From: Opitutaceae bacterium
GTDB taxonomy: Bacteria; Verrucomicrobiota; Verrucomicrobiia; Opitutales; Opitutaceae
Assembly: GCA_030693515.1 (NCBI GenBank)
Contig: JAUYAK010000003.1
Location: 1 to 64,000 of the forward strand
Reading direction: 5' to 3'
DNA: 64,000 nucleotides
Shown in pieces: positions 8,099 through 21,946 of this stretch. The notes beneath the pieces were generated by a model that was not told the origin of the DNA, ran no database searches, and worked only from the letters and a program-made list of their open reading frames with translations. The translations under genes and the position numbers were made by a program. The first letter of the stretch is position 1. The number at the start of each line of letters is the position of its first letter.

Positions 8099-8773
8099 TC
8101 ACTCAAACTGCTTCCGAAATTCCGCGAGCTGGGCGCGCAGTTCGGCGACCTCGGTGCGGAGGGTTGCGGTCTCGGCTTCGAGTTTGGCGAGGCGATCGTT
8201 TTCGGCCCGGACGGCGAGGGTCGCGGGTTCCAGGGGCGGAGTTGTGGCGGATGCGGCGAGTTCGACGGGGCCGCCGAGGAGGTGGGCGTAGCGGGGCTCC
8301 TTGGTGCCGGGTTGGCGCGGGAGTTTGACGACGAGGGGCTGGGGCGTGCGGGTGGCGAGGGCGGTGAGTGCTTCCTCGACCTCGGCGAGCGACTCAAAGG
8401 GTTGGAAGCGCTCGGTGCGGGTGCGGAGTTCCGCGAGCGTCTGCGGGCCGCGGAGCATCAGCACGCAGAGGAGGCCGACTTCGCCGGGGGTGAGCAGGAG
8501 CGCCTCGGTGAGGGCGTGCTTGTATTTGGCAACGCGGCTCTCGGCGCCGGTGAAGACGGAGGCGAGGCGCTGGGCGCGCAGGCCGTCGAGCGCGCGGACG
8601 ACGGTCGTCTCATCGTAGGCCACGACGGGGTCGCGGTTTGTGAGCTGGTTGCAGGCGAGCGTGAGGGAATTGAGCGTGAGCGGATAGTAGTCGGGCGTGG
8701 TGACGGCCTTTTCCACGAGTGCGCCGAGCACGCGGAGCTCGGTGGGGTTGAGCAGAGGGAGCGGGTCGTCCAT
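8099..8773 (-). CDS. yceH: YceH/DUF480 family protein
   Basis: A 224-residue member of the UPF0502/DUF480 family, with the family opening LNPTELRVLGALVEKAVTTPDYYPLTLNSL followed by ACNQLTNRDP. The core is a pair of winged-helix modules, and the C-terminal ~35 residues form a coiled coil (heptads in LAKLEAETATLRTEVAEL). Cellular role is not well defined. ATG at 8773 is preferred over the longer GTG at 8788, because a GAGG lies just upstream of it and the GTG falls inside a palindromic repeat. Same strand as glnS, downstream of it. Confidence 0.9.
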   Translation of the reverse strand: MDDPLPLLNPTELRVLGALVEKAVTTPDYYPLTLNSLTLACNQLTNRDPVVAYDETTVVRALDGLRAQRLASVFTGAESRVAKYKHALTEALLLTPGEVGLLCVLMLRGPQTLAELRTRTERFQPFESLAEVEEALTALATRTPQPLVVKLPRQPGTKEPRYAHLLGGPVELAASATTPPLEPATLAVRAENDRLAKLEAETATLRTEVAELRAQLAEFRKQFE

Positions 8774-8784
8774 GGTGAGAGGCC

Positions 8785-8860
8785 TCACGCCACGGTCGCG
8801 GAGGACGCAAAGGTCGAAAAGAACAGATTCACCGTGGCGGCCTTTGCGACCGTGGCGTGA
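8785..8860. repeat. Palindromic repeat with 15-bp terminal inverted repeats (R6)
   Basis: Perfect 15-base inverted ends TCACGCCACGGTCGC (8785-8799) and their complement (8846-8860) enclose further symmetric sequence (AAAGG...CCTTTG). It fills the gap between the glnS stop and the yceH start and may act as an hairpin attenuator between them. Confidence 0.8.
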
Positions 8861-8873
8861 GATTCTGGCGCAG

Positions 8874-10685
8874 TCATTTCTTCGCCCACGTGTCCTTGAG
8901 CGAAATCGTGCGGTTGAAGACGAGTTTGCCCGGCGCGCTGTCCTTGGGGTCGAGGGCGAAGTAGCCGAGGCGTTCGAACTGGAAACGATCGGCGGGCGTC
9001 GCGCTCGCGAGTGAGGTCTCGAGCTTGGCGGTGACGACCTCGAGGGAGTGCGGGTTCACGACCTTCAGGAAATCCTCCTCGGTGCCCGGCTCGGCGACAT
9101 GGAAGAGCCGGTCGTAAAGGCGCACCTCGGCGTCGAGGCACTGCGTGGCGCTGACCCAATGGATGGTGCCCTTGACCTTGCGGTCCACATTCGGGCCGCC
9201 GGCGCGCGTGGTGAGATCGGCGGTGCAGCGGAGCTCGGTGATGGCGCCGGCGGCGTCCTTCACGATCTCGTCGAGCTTGATGATGCAGGCGTATTTCAGG
9301 CGGACCTCGCCGCCGGGCTTGAGGCGGAAATACTTCGGCGGCGGCACTTCGGCGAAGTCATCGCTATCGATGAAGACCTCGCGGGTGAGGGCGATCTGCC
9401 GGGTCGTCGGTTTTTCGTTCTGCGGATCGTTGGTGGCCTCGCAGGTGAGGGTCTCGCCGGCGGGAATGTTGGTGAGGATGATCTTGATCGGCTTGAGGAC
9501 GGCGAGGCGGCGCACGGCGAGGGCGTTGAGGTCCTGGCGGACGGCGTTCTCGAAGACGGCGATCTCGGTGACGGAGTCGAATTTGGTGACGCCGACGCCG
9601 GTGACAAACGCGCGGATGGCGCTCGCGGGGATGCCGCGGCGGCGCAGGCCGGAGAGCGTGGGCATGCGCGGATCGTCCCAGCCGGCGACGACCTTTTCGG
9701 TGACGAGCGTGAGGAGCTTGCGCTTGGAAACGAGGGTGTAGCCGAGGTGGAGCTTGGCGAATTCGTATTGGCGCGGGAGCGTGCGCGGCAGATCGAGGCT
9801 CTGGAGAATCCAATCGTAGAGCGGGCGGTGGACCTCGAATTCGAGCGTGCAGACGCTGTGCGTGATGCCCTCGAGGTAGTCGCTCAGGCAGTGGGCGAAA
9901 TCATAGAGCGGGTAGATGCACCACTGGTCGCCGGCGTGGTGGTGCGGGACGTGGCGGATGCGGTAGAGCAGGGGATCGCGCAGCCAGACGTTGGGAGCGG
10001 CCATGTCGATCTTGGCGCGGAGGGAGCGGGCGCCGTTGGGGAACTCGCCAGCGCGCATGCGCGCGAAGAGGTCGAGGTTCTCGGCGACGGGGCGGTCGCG
10101 GAAAGGGGAGTTGCGGCCGGGCTGGTCGGGCGCGCCGCGGTAGGCGTCGGTCTCCTCGGGGGAGAGGTCGCAGACGTAGGCGAGGCCGCGCTGGATCAGT
10201 GCGACGGCGTAGCCGTGGATCTGCTCGAAGTAGTCGCTGGCGAAGAAGGGCTCGGCGGAGCCGGTTGAGAGCTGAGAGTTGAGCGTGGAGGGCTCAACCG
10301 GTCCGAGGTAGAAATCGGGTTTGCCGTGGCTCGTGATGGCGGCGGGGTGGGCGCCCTTGGGCTTGAAGCCGAGGCAGGTGTCGGCCCAGCCGGCGATGAG
10401 CCACTGGACATCGGCCGTGATGGAATCGACGTATTCCACGTCCTCCTTGACGGGGTTGGTGTCGTCGAAACGGAGGTGGCAGACGCCGTCGTTTTCACGG
10501 GCGAGGCCGAAGTTGAGGCAGATGGATTTGGCGTGGCCGAGGTGGAGGTAGCCGTTGGGCTCGGGTGGGAACCGGGTGACGATCTTCGGGTAGCGCTTTT
10601 CCGCGACATGCTGCGCGACGATGTCGCGGATGAAATCGCTGGGGGCCGCAGGGGCGGCGCCCGGAACGTTGGGCTCGACGGACAT
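8874..10685 (-). CDS. glnS: Glutaminyl-tRNA synthetase
   Basis: A class I aminoacyl-tRNA synthetase of 603 residues, against about 550 for E. coli GlnRS. Visible motifs: PPEPNGYLHLGHAKSI (HIGH motif, H48/H51), DDTNP, and VSKRK as the KMSKS loop near residue 318, followed by the anticodon-binding beta-barrel. It charges tRNA-Gln. Part of the extra length is a low-complexity stretch at about residues 115-145 reading PVEPSTLNSQLSTGSAEP, where a palindromic repeat (10261-10301) has entered the frame just before the conserved ASDYFEQIHGYA segment. Start ATG 10685. Confidence 0.95.
   Translation of the reverse strand: MSVEPNVPGAAPAAPSDFIRDIVAQHVAEKRYPKIVTRFPPEPNGYLHLGHAKSICLNFGLARENDGVCHLRFDDTNPVKEDVEYVDSITADVQWLIAGWADTCLGFKPKGAHPAAITSHGKPDFYLGPVEPSTLNSQLSTGSAEPFFASDYFEQIHGYAVALIQRGLAYVCDLSPEETDAYRGAPDQPGRNSPFRDRPVAENLDLFARMRAGEFPNGARSLRAKIDMAAPNVWLRDPLLYRIRHVPHHHAGDQWCIYPLYDFAHCLSDYLEGITHSVCTLEFEVHRPLYDWILQSLDLPRTLPRQYEFAKLHLGYTLVSKRKLLTLVTEKVVAGWDDPRMPTLSGLRRRGIPASAIRAFVTGVGVTKFDSVTEIAVFENAVRQDLNALAVRRLAVLKPIKIILTNIPAGETLTCEATNDPQNEKPTTRQIALTREVFIDSDDFAEVPPPKYFRLKPGGEVRLKYACIIKLDEIVKDAAGAITELRCTADLTTRAGGPNVDRKVKGTIHWVSATQCLDAEVRLYDRLFHVAEPGTEEDFLKVVNPHSLEVVTAKLETSLASATPADRFQFERLGYFALDPKDSAPGKLVFNRTISLKDTWAKK
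10261..10301. repeat. In-frame repeat inside glnS (R5)
   Basis: A 41-base element bounded by the 9-base inverted repeat CCGGTTGAG / CTCAACCGG, with a core of GAGAGTTGAGCGT type. On the coding strand it reads STLNSQLSTG, low-complexity sequence unlike the surrounding synthetase. The frame is preserved. Confidence 0.7.
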
Positions 10686-10802
10686 AAGGCGCGACGTTGC
10701 GAAGCGGCCGGGCCTGAGGCAACGACGCAGTTGGGTCTTCAGCGCCGCCGCACCGAGGCTTGACGCTCGCCGAGCGGCTGCGCTTCATCGCCGACCTGCG
10801 CC

Positions 10803-10877
10803 GCGAGCGTAGCACAATGGATAGTGTAGTGGCCTCCGAAGCCATTGATCCGGGTTCGACTCCCGGCGCTCGCACCA
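10803..10877 (+). tRNA. tRNA-Arg (anticodon CCG)
   Basis: Cloverleaf folds by eye: acceptor stem GCGAGCG/CGCTCGC, D arm GCAC...GTGT, anticodon stem GTGGC/GCCAT with loop CTCCGAA (anticodon CCG, decoding CGG), T arm CCGGG-TTCGACT-CCCGG, discriminator A and an encoded CCA at 10875-10877. The variable loop is short (four bases). Divergent from glnS. Confidence 0.95.
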
Positions 10878-10935
10878 AGCTTTATGCGCCGGAGGCGGAG
10901 TTGCGCGGATTACGGTCCGGCCAGCGGGCGGCGGC

Positions 10936-11568
10936 CTACTTCAGGAACTTGATCAGAACGAAGCCGCCGATGAGCAGGAGCATGAAGAGGACCGTGAAAA
11001 GCTCGAGGTATTTTTCGAGCAGGCGCTTGATCGGCGGGCCAAAGTAATAGATCGCGCCTCCGACCAACGCGAAGCGCGCCGTGCGCCCGATGAGCGACGC
11101 GCCGAGCAGCGTCCAGATGGAAACCTGCTCGTGAAACACGCCGCCCGCGATCGTGAAGACCTTGTAGGGGACCGGCGTGAAGGCCGCAGTGAGGATCGCG
11201 ATAAAGGCGTTCTGGCCGTAAAGCTCGGCCACCTTGTTCCACGCGGCGCCGTAGTGCAGCAGATCGAAAATAATCCAGCGGCCGAACGGCTCGGCCGCGT
11301 AGCCGATGTAGTAGCCCGCCGCGCCGCCGAGCACCGAGCCGGCGCTGCACACGGCTACGAACTTGAAGGCCCGTTGGGGCGCCCCGAGGCACAGCGCCAT
11401 CAGCAGCACATCAGGCGGGATCGGGAAAAACGAGGACTCGACGAACGCCACCACAAACAGCGCGGTCGTCCCGTGCGGGGTGTCCGCCCAGTGCAGCACC
11501 CATTGATAGAGGCGTTTCAGCCAGTTGGGCTTGGCCGCGACCGGAGCGGTTTCGTGGGGGGTGGGCAT
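10936..11568 (-). CDS. DedA/YqaA-type (VTT domain) membrane protein
   Basis: A 210-residue polytopic inner-membrane protein of the DedA/SNARE-associated (VTT) superfamily, closest in layout to YqaA. Family marks are FVESSFFPIPPDVLLMAL and FTPVPYKVFTIAGGVF, the re-entrant loop signatures of putative lipid scramblases/transporters. Five or so hydrophobic segments are visible; the last is LFTVLFMLLLIGGFVLI at the C-terminus. Substrate cannot be told from sequence. Followed upstream by a terminator belonging to the next minus-strand gene, so it is probably its own transcription unit. Confidence 0.85.
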   Translation of the reverse strand: MPTPHETAPVAAKPNWLKRLYQWVLHWADTPHGTTALFVVAFVESSFFPIPPDVLLMALCLGAPQRAFKFVAVCSAGSVLGGAAGYYIGYAAEPFGRWIIFDLLHYGAAWNKVAELYGQNAFIAILTAAFTPVPYKVFTIAGGVFHEQVSIWTLLGASLIGRTARFALVGGAIYYFGPPIKRLLEKYLELFTVLFMLLLIGGFVLIKFLK

Positions 11569-11574
11569 GGTGGC

Positions 11575-11607
11575 AAAAAAAAGGCAGGCAGCGGAAACTG
11601 CCTGCCC
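11575..11607 (-). terminator. Rho-independent terminator of the small basic protein gene
   Basis: Read on the minus strand: stem GGCAGGCAG / CTGCCTGCC with a six-base loop, followed by a run of eight Ts (11582-11575). It lies 20 bases after the stop at 11627 and before the DedA-type gene. Confidence 0.85.
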
Positions 11608-11626
11608 AAAAGGGGACGGGTCCGAC

Positions 11627-11782
11627 TCAGACGTCGGGCTTGGTCTTGCGCAGGCCGACGATGCGATCGCCCGGCTTCCACTGGTTGCGCTTGCGGAGGA
11701 TCTCGAGGCGCTCGAAGCGCTTCAGGACGTTGCGTTTGACGACGAGGCCGGAGGGGCCTTGGAGGCTCTTGTGCTGTGACAT
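11627..11782 (-). CDS. PVC-type small basic protein
   Basis: A 51-residue, very Lys/Arg-rich protein (SGLVVKRNVLKRFERLEILRK, then GDRIVGLRKTKPDV). It matches the short basic protein described as a signature of the Planctomycetes-Verrucomicrobia-Chlamydiae superphylum, thought to resemble a ribosomal protein; function not established. ATG at 11782 is chosen because conservation begins at MSQHKSLQGPSG; the longer frame to 11848 has no such features. It has its own terminator at 11575-11607. Confidence 0.85.
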   Translation of the reverse strand: MSQHKSLQGPSGLVVKRNVLKRFERLEILRKRNQWKPGDRIVGLRKTKPDV

Positions 11783-11811
11783 GGCGGGTGAGGGACGACG
11801 GTTGCGACTGG

Positions 11812-12132
11812 TTAAAGGGTCGGAGAGTGTTCCGGCCCCGCGGCCCATGACAAGTATTTTTCCGCGACCCGTTCAGCGCGGACGGCGAGCCACTCCGGGG
11901 TGTCGTAGGGGTGGGCCGCCAGCACGTGGCGCTCAAGCTCGGCGAGCCGGGCGGGCAGGCACTTGAACGTCAGCCTAAACTCCTCGCTGCGCTCGACTTT
12001 GCCCGCCCAGCGATAGTGCGAGACGATGGGCCCCTCGACCTGCACGCAGGCGGCGAGCCCGGCGGCCACGGCCCCGGCGGCCAGCCGCTCGGCGTCGGCC
12101 CGGGTGGCGACGGTCGTCCACGCGATGAACAT
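11812..12132 (-). CDS. cutA: CutA divalent-cation tolerance protein
   Basis: A 106-residue CutA1-family protein: N-terminal TTVATRADAERLA, central LAACVQVEGPIVSHYRWAGK, and HPYDTPEWLAV near the C-terminus, all family landmarks of the trimeric ferredoxin-like fold. CutA is linked to copper/divalent-metal tolerance, but the mechanism is debated. ATG at 12132 gives the canonical start. Divergent from rpoZ. Confidence 0.95.
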   Translation of the reverse strand: MFIAWTTVATRADAERLAAGAVAAGLAACVQVEGPIVSHYRWAGKVERSEEFRLTFKCLPARLAELERHVLAAHPYDTPEWLAVRAERVAEKYLSWAAGPEHSPTL

Positions 12133-12244
12133 GGGGCGCAACGTCGGGCGTGCCGCGCAGCCGGGCAAGCCGGGAATTCGCAGTTGACGGGTTTCGGGCC
12201 GGGCGTTGGCCTTGCCGGTTCAAATTCCGCAGCCCTCGCCCAAC

Positions 12245-12442
12245 ATGAGAGACGAATACATCAAGGACGCACTCAAGGTCGTCAACGACCCCAACATCCT
12301 CATCAACGTGGTTTCCCGCCGCGTGAAGCAGCTCAAGCGCGGCAACCGCCCGCTCGTCGAGTCGCTCGAGAAGCTCTCCCCCGAGGACACCGCCCTGCGC
12401 GAAGTCATCGAGGGCAAGATCAGCCACGAACTCGCCACCTGA
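12245..12442 (+). CDS. rpoZ: RNA polymerase omega subunit
   Basis: A 65-residue protein beginning MRDEYIKDALKVVNDPNILI with the VSRRVKQLKRG helix and ...EDTALREVIEGKIS at the end, matching the short omega subunits of Verrucomicrobia. It stabilises assembly of RNA polymerase. ATG at 12245. A strong terminator follows at 12467-12507, so it is separate from smpB. Confidence 0.85.
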   Translation: MRDEYIKDALKVVNDPNILINVVSRRVKQLKRGNRPLVESLEKLSPEDTALREVIEGKISHELAT

Positions 12443-12466
12443 GCGCGCGCGGTCCCGGCCCTCCCA

Positions 12467-12507
12467 GGCGGCTCCGTTCTGCGGCGCAGAACCGGCCGCC
12501 TTTTTTT
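12467..12507 (+). terminator. Rho-independent terminator after rpoZ
   Basis: A long GC-rich stem (GGCGGCTCCGTTCTGC with its complement GCAGAACCGGCCGCC, one small mismatch region) and loop GGC, followed by TTTTTTT at 12501-12507. Confidence 0.9.
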
Positions 12508-12539
12508 GTCCCTGATTCCGCCCGTCCTCCCGTCCCTCC

Positions 12540-13016
12540 ATGGCCGCGCAGAAAAAAGACGCCACCCGCTTCACCGAGATCCGGAATGCGAAGGCCCTGC
12601 GCGACTACTCGGTCGATGATCGCTTCGAGGCCGGCATCCAGCTCCGCGGCACCGAGGTGAAATCGATCCGCGCCGGCAAGGCGCAGATCAGCGACGCCTT
12701 TGCCCGCATCGAGAAGGGCGAGGTCTGGCTGCACAACGCGCACATCGAGCAATACGCCTTCGGCAACATCCACAATCACGACGCCAAGCGGATCCGGAAG
12801 CTCCTGCTCCACCGCCGGCACATCGAGAAAATCCGCATCGCGCTCGAGACCGGCGGCCGGGCGCTCGTGCCGCTGCGGATGTATTTCAAGGACGCGCTGG
12901 TGAAGGTCGAGGTCGCGCTCGCCACCGGCAAGAAGCAGTATGACCGCCGCGAAGACCTGAAGAAGCGCGTCGTCCAGCGCGAGATCGACCAGGCGATGAA
13001 GCAGCGCCAGCGTTAG
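12540..13016 (+). CDS. smpB: SsrA-binding protein SmpB
   Basis: 158 residues with the SmpB core: NAKALRDYSVDDRFEAGIQL, GTEVKSIRAGKAQISDAF, LHNAHIEQYAFGN and the basic C-terminal tail VVQREIDQAMKQRQR. It binds tmRNA and is needed for trans-translation. The family's usual length is 150-165. No ssrA gene was noticed in the window. Convergent with the DUF2256/photolyase pair. Confidence 0.97.
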   Translation: MAAQKKDATRFTEIRNAKALRDYSVDDRFEAGIQLRGTEVKSIRAGKAQISDAFARIEKGEVWLHNAHIEQYAFGNIHNHDAKRIRKLLLHRRHIEKIRIALETGGRALVPLRMYFKDALVKVEVALATGKKQYDRREDLKKRVVQREIDQAMKQRQR

Positions 13017-13041
13017 GCTCAGACGGCCGGCGCGCGCGGCC

Positions 13042-13254
13042 TCAGGCCGGGCCAGATTGCGCCGCGGTGCCGCCTCGCAAAGAGCCCTGAGAGCGAACCG
13101 CCAACGGCCGGGCTTTGCCCCGCGCCCGGCACGCATCCGAGCAATATTTCACCTCGGCCCAGACCCGTTCCCATTTCTTGCGCCACACGAAGGGCCGGCC
13201 GCAGGCCACGCAGGCCTTGGCCGGCAGATCGGATTTCTTGCGCATTTTCGGCAT
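13042..13254 (-). CDS. DUF2256 zinc-ribbon-like protein
   Basis: A 70-residue protein with [18 protein letters not shown] followed by VKYCSDACR, the four-cysteine DUF2256 pattern, plus a C-terminal tail without features. DUF2256 genes are very often found beside cryptochrome/photolyase genes, as here: it starts seven bases after the photolyase stop. The specific role is unknown. ATG at 13254. Confidence 0.85.
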   Translation of the reverse strand: MPKMRKKSDLPAKACVACGRPFVWRKKWERVWAEVKYCSDACRARGKARPLAVRSQGSLRGGTAAQSGPA

Positions 13255-13261
13255 GGCGGTT

Positions 13262-14851
13262 TCAGGACGGCGAGGGCGCGGTCGCGCCGGGCGGTGCGCC
13301 GCCGTGGTCCGCAATCGCCTGGGCCCGCGCACGGATCGACGCGCGCTCCGCCGGCTTCAGCCGCGCGAGATTTTTCACTTGGAGCGCCATCCGCTGGTTC
13401 TTGGCGAGCAGCGGCTCCTGCCGGAGCAGAAAATCCCAATACAGGGTCGTGAACGGACACGCGTCCTCCCCGATCGATTTCGCCGGGTCATACCGGCAGC
13501 CTGCGCAGTAGTTGCTCATCCGCGCGATATACTTCCCGGTCGCGGCGTAGGGCTTCGAGGCCATGATCCCGCCGTCGCCATACTGCGACATCCCGAGTGT
13601 GTTCGGCAGTTCCACCCACTCCACCGCGTCCACATAGACGGCCAGATACCACTCGTGGACGCGCTGCGGCTCCACTCCGAGCAGCAGCGCATAGAGCCCG
13701 GTCACCATCAGCCGCTGGATATGGTGCGCATATCCGTGCGCCAGCGTCTGGCCGATGCTCTGGCGCAGGCAGTTCATTTCGCACTCTCCGGTCCAGTAAA
13801 AAGCCGGCAGCTTCGCCTTCGCTCCCAGTGCATTCATCCCCGCGTAGCGCGGCATGTGGTGCCAGTAGATGCCGCGCACGTATTCCCTCCATCCGAGGAT
13901 TTGCCGGATAAAGCCCTCGGCGCTCGCGAGGTTGACGCGGCCCGAGCGATACGCGCGCTCCGCCTCCGCCACTACTTCGCGGGGATTGATCAGTTTGAGG
14001 TTCAGCGCCGCCGCGAGCCGCGAATGAAAGAGCCACGGCTCGTCCGTCCACATTGCATCCTGAAACTGCCCGAAGTTCGGCAGCCGGTGCTCGATGAAAT
14101 CCGCCAGCGTCGCCCGCGCGTCCTCCGGCGTCACGGGCCAGGCAAACTTCCTAAGCTCGCCCGGATGGCTCGCGAAGCGCTTCTCCACGAGCGCCAACAC
14201 CGCGCGCGTTGTCGCGTCGGGTTTGCACAGGAGCGGCGGCCGCAGCCTCTCCGCCCGGGGGCCGCCCTGCTTGAAACTGCCGCGATTCTCCTGGTCGTAG
14301 TTCCATGCGCCGCCTTCCGGTTCGCCCGCCGCATTGAGGAGGACGCGATGCCGGCGCCGGACTTCGCGGTAGAAAAATTCCATCCGCAGCTGTTTCCGGC
14401 CTTTGGCGTGCGCCGCAAAGTCCGCCCGCGTCTGGAAAAAATGCCGATCCACCCGCACATCCAGCGGCCGCCCCGCGCGCCGCGCCAGCGCCGTCAGCGC
14501 CTCCTGCACGCGCCATTCCCCAGCCTCGGTCATCAGCAGTCGTTCCGGTTGCAACTCCGCCACGGCGCGCGCGAGTTCACCCTCAAGGGTCTGCGTGTTG
14601 CCTTCGTCGTCGAGCTCGGTGTAGCGCACACGGCGGCCGAGTTTCCTCTGCGCGTCGCGAAAATGCCGCATCGCCGCCAGAAAGACGGCGATCCGCGGCT
14701 TGCTGGTCCAGACGTGCTCCGATTCCTCCGCGACCTCCGCCATCCAGATCGCATCCTGCTTCGGGTCGAAGCCTTCGATCGCCGTGGATTCCGCGTCGAG
14801 CTGATCGCCCAGCACGATTACCAAATGACGCACGGTCGATGGGGTGGGCAT
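13262..14851 (-). CDS. Fe-S cluster photolyase/cryptochrome (PhrB-type, (6-4) photolyase family)
   Basis: A 529-residue deoxyribodipyrimidine photolyase-related protein of the FeS-BCP class. The start is set at ATG 14851 ([19 protein letters not shown], the family opening). The cysteines that hold the 4Fe-4S cluster in this class are visible: C in [11 protein letters not shown], the pair in [11 protein letters not shown], and C in [16 protein letters not shown]-binding features include [10 protein letters not shown]. It is predicted to repair UV (6-4) photoproducts with light. Followed by a DUF2256 gene in the same operon. Confidence 0.92.
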   Translation of the reverse strand: MPTPSTVRHLVIVLGDQLDAESTAIEGFDPKQDAIWMAEVAEESEHVWTSKPRIAVFLAAMRHFRDAQRKLGRRVRYTELDDEGNTQTLEGELARAVAELQPERLLMTEAGEWRVQEALTALARRAGRPLDVRVDRHFFQTRADFAAHAKGRKQLRMEFFYREVRRRHRVLLNAAGEPEGGAWNYDQENRGSFKQGGPRAERLRPPLLCKPDATTRAVLALVEKRFASHPGELRKFAWPVTPEDARATLADFIEHRLPNFGQFQDAMWTDEPWLFHSRLAAALNLKLINPREVVAEAERAYRSGRVNLASAEGFIRQILGWREYVRGIYWHHMPRYAGMNALGAKAKLPAFYWTGECEMNCLRQSIGQTLAHGYAHHIQRLMVTGLYALLLGVEPQRVHEWYLAVYVDAVEWVELPNTLGMSQYGDGGIMASKPYAATGKYIARMSNYCAGCRYDPAKSIGEDACPFTTLYWDFLLRQEPLLAKNQRMALQVKNLARLKPAERASIRARAQAIADHGGAPPGATAPSPS

Positions 14852-15060
14852 GGTCAACGGAGCGCGGTTCTGTCCCGGCCGGGTTGCTGCTGGTGGCAAA
14901 GCAAAATTGCGAGCCTCGGCCGGGCGCGATTCGCGCTTAGGCGCATGGTGCCAGTGCTAAACCACGTTGGCCGAATAAACGTGGTGGGTGGAGCCTTGGG
15001 GCGCGGCGAAGCGGGTTTCACCCCATACCGCTCCGTGCCGTTCCAGGCTATGATCAGCTC

Positions 15061-15258
15061 ATGCCTCTCATAAATGTGGTTCTTACTTTGGTCGTCGTCG
15101 GCGTTATCCTCTGGCTGATCAACGCCTACATCCCGATGCAATCGACGATCAAGAGCATCCTCAATATCGTCGTCGTGATCGCGGTCATCCTCTGGCTGCT
15201 CTACGGTTTTGGCGTCATCAGCGGCTCGGGCAGCGTGCATATGCCGGTGATAAAGTGA
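15061..15258 (+). CDS. Small two-helix membrane protein (Thivi_2564-like)
   Basis: 65 residues: MPLINVVLTLVVVGVILWLI, a short polar loop with YIPMQSTIKSILN, then VVVIAVILWLLYGFGV. This matches a widespread small two-span membrane family named Thivi_2564; no function is assigned. The 209 bases upstream, to the photolyase gene, hold no other gene I can see. Confidence 0.8.
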   Translation: MPLINVVLTLVVVGVILWLINAYIPMQSTIKSILNIVVVIAVILWLLYGFGVISGSGSVHMPVIK

Positions 15259-15295
15259 CGTTGCGGTGGGGCAGGAAGTGCGCCGCGTGCGCGAT

Positions 15296-19396
<4,101 letters not shown>

Positions 19397-19525
19397 CGAA
19401 AAGGAGCGGCGACGCTTCACGACATCACGGGCGCGGTCAAGGGGCGGGGCGGTCCTGCGCCGCCACGGTGAGCGGAATCCGTTCGACGTGCGGCGCGTGC
19501 TTCCGTTTGTTCCCTGCCTGTCGCC

Positions 19526-21946
19526 ATGAAACGGACCCTGTCTCCCCCTCGATTTCGTTGTCGCGCGGGGTGTTGGCTCTTGCACCCGGGATGGCGGCTG
19601 GCGGGGCTGGCTCTCATCGCGGGCGCGCTGGGCCTGGCACCGGCGCACGCGGCGGACGAGGACAGCAACGACGGCCCGGTGCGCTTTCACGACGTCAAGG
19701 GCTGGCGGGGCACGCTCGTCGCCACGGCTCGGCCGAGCAAGATGGCGCTTGATCTCATGGGCTCCACCCTGACCGGCAAAGGGGTCAAGTGGAACCTGGA
19801 CTACACTGTCTATGTGAACGTCGAGTTTGTCCTCACCGATTATGAGAGCGATCCCTCGGTGTGGAAAGGGCGGGTCGAGCGCGCGGATTATTCGAGCGGC
19901 TATCGCTGGGCCACCCAATCGTCCGGAGGGAAGACGGAATGCGTGTTCAACTCCGAGGGGCCGCTGGATTTTTCGGGTGATGCGCGGGTCGAGCTGCAGT
20001 TCCATCGGCAAAGAGGCTGGTCGGTGCGGATGCCCTCGGGCCGGCGCACCACGGAGCTGCGGGAGAAATGGACTTCGCCGGAGGGGAAGGTTTTCCCCTC
20101 CAGTTTCACTGGCCACACTTATGGGATGGGTTCGACCAAGACGCACCCCTACCCGAAGCAGGGCTTCATCCTTTTCGCCTCTGATGAGACGAAGGAGGGT
20201 TCATTTGCGGGGGTGGGCGGCTCCATGACCGCGACGCCGGCGCTGACCTGGGACTATACAATCTATCTGGAGCCCACCTCGATGACGGAGCTCCGCCTGG
20301 AGTTTGAGGACACGGCGGCGTATCGCGAATGGCGGCCCGACGCCAAGCCCGACGGCGGGCCGGGCACTCCGCTCGAAATCAAGGCCACGCTGGTCGCCGC
20401 CGACGGCAGCAGGCCCAAGGCCGATATCAAGAGCTTTGTCTGGGAACTCACCGGCACTTCGACGGAGCCCGGCATCGCGATGAACTATCCCGTCAACCCG
20501 CAGGATTTCGACTATGACTTGGAGCTCGAAGCGACTGGGCCGATGTCGGTCCTCGACAATGCCAAGCAGCGCGTGACGCGCGCGGTGCGCAGCGGATTTT
20601 CCGACACCGTCAAGATCGTGCCCCGCGACTGGGGCGGCTGGGCCACGCTGCAGGCGACGGCCATCCTCACCGACGGCCGCCGCGTGCAGGGCAAGCTCAA
20701 GGGCAAAAAGGAGACCGGTCTCCGGCTCCCGAAACGCGCGGCCGACTCAAAGATCGCCGATAGCTGGAAGGAGCGGAACAAGTCCGGCGCCGACAGTCTC
20801 GACGACGAGGACGAACCCGTGGGCGACGGCAACAAGGGCGACGGTTTTACGCTCTACGAGGAGTATCGCGGTTTCATCGTGGAGGGTCAGCACGTCGAGG
20901 GTGACCCGAAGAAGAAGGATTTCTTCGTGCTTAATCTCATCGGGGGCGACGCGGAGCCCGGTATCGATTTGTTTGCCTCTCTTTCGCAGCTGCGGGTCCA
21001 TTCGCGGCTGCGGCCCGAGGAAATGTCCGAGACGACGCGGCTGATGAACGGCAACAATTCGCAGGGCGCCCACCGGGTCGATCAGCACGGCGTGTGGGTG
21101 AAGACCTTTAGCAAGGCCACGCTGGGCGACACTGGAGCTCAAACACCCATGACCGAGGCCGGAGTCGCGGGCCGGCCCGGCATCACCAAGGGCATCGGCA
21201 TCCTCGCGCGCGACGACACGGAGAGCGCCTTCAACCAGCCCTTCAACCTGCCGCCGTCGGACACGACCTTCGCCTACGATCGGGCGATCGCGCATGAGCT
21301 GCTGCACTCCGTGGGTGCCGAGCATCACGGCAGCGGGGATTACCGGCAGATCATGGGCTACTGCTCGCCGCGGCATCCGTTGAACAAATTGGGCCGGCCT
21401 TACTACGGCTACAGCGCCGACGCCCCCATTATCCTGCTCGACGAAGACGGCCAGGACGTGGCCGCCAAGGACTTTCCCGATTACGTCAAATTCCGTGAGT
21501 TCATCGACATGATGATGCTCGATCGCTATCTCAAGGAAGGGCAGGACTACATCACCCGCAATGGTGTCGGTTACTCCGGCTTCAACACCCCGCAGCAATA
21601 CGCGGACTTCCACATCGAGCTGTTGCTCGTCTTTCCCTTCATGAGTTTGGACGGGACCGTCGGCGTCGAACGCGGCGAGCATTCCGGTCATCAGGATTGC
21701 GTCATGCGCTACTCGTTCGCGAAGTTCTACGAGGCCAAAGCGGCCGCCCAAAAAACCCTCTACGTCGTCACACCAGGGACGGAGCGAATCGGCCTGCAGC
21801 TATGCCAAGCCGCCGCCGGCACCGGGATCAACTCGCCCGGCCGCCGGCCGCAGTCGCGCTATGGCGATGCCGGCGCGGGCGGGGGAAACTGCGCCGCCCA
21901 AATCTGCCCGAACGACGCGATTCCGCCGCGAAAGGTGAAACCATGA
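19526..21946 (+). CDS. Secreted putative zincin metalloprotease, unit 1
   Basis: 806 residues with a long N-terminal signal peptide (hydrophobic [18 protein letters not shown]). The body is beta-rich (residues ~45-440), then an acidic [17 protein letters not shown] segment, a zincin site [13 protein letters not shown] (H590, E591, H594, H600) followed by IMGYC as a possible Met-turn, and a C-terminal cysteine region ending [11 protein letters not shown]. HExxHxxGxxH is the metzincin zinc-binding pattern; proteolysis itself is inferred. Paralogues at 28336 and 32445 share the zinc site, the [11 protein letters not shown] segment and the cysteine tail. Its stop overlaps the start of the next gene by ATGA. 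Confidence 0.7.
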   Translation: MKRTLSPPRFRCRAGCWLLHPGWRLAGLALIAGALGLAPAHAADEDSNDGPVRFHDVKGWRGTLVATARPSKMALDLMGSTLTGKGVKWNLDYTVYVNVEFVLTDYESDPSVWKGRVERADYSSGYRWATQSSGGKTECVFNSEGPLDFSGDARVELQFHRQRGWSVRMPSGRRTTELREKWTSPEGKVFPSSFTGHTYGMGSTKTHPYPKQGFILFASDETKEGSFAGVGGSMTATPALTWDYTIYLEPTSMTELRLEFEDTAAYREWRPDAKPDGGPGTPLEIKATLVAADGSRPKADIKSFVWELTGTSTEPGIAMNYPVNPQDFDYDLELEATGPMSVLDNAKQRVTRAVRSGFSDTVKIVPRDWGGWATLQATAILTDGRRVQGKLKGKKETGLRLPKRAADSKIADSWKERNKSGADSLDDEDEPVGDGNKGDGFTLYEEYRGFIVEGQHVEGDPKKKDFFVLNLIGGDAEPGIDLFASLSQLRVHSRLRPEEMSETTRLMNGNNSQGAHRVDQHGVWVKTFSKATLGDTGAQTPMTEAGVAGRPGITKGIGILARDDTESAFNQPFNLPPSDTTFAYDRAIAHELLHSVGAEHHGSGDYRQIMGYCSPRHPLNKLGRPYYGYSADAPIILLDEDGQDVAAKDFPDYVKFREFIDMMMLDRYLKEGQDYITRNGVGYSGFNTPQQYADFHIELLLVFPFMSLDGTVGVERGEHSGHQDCVMRYSFAKFYEAKAAAQKTLYVVTPGTERIGLQLCQAAAGTGINSPGRRPQSRYGDAGAGGGNCAAQICPNDAIPPRKVKP

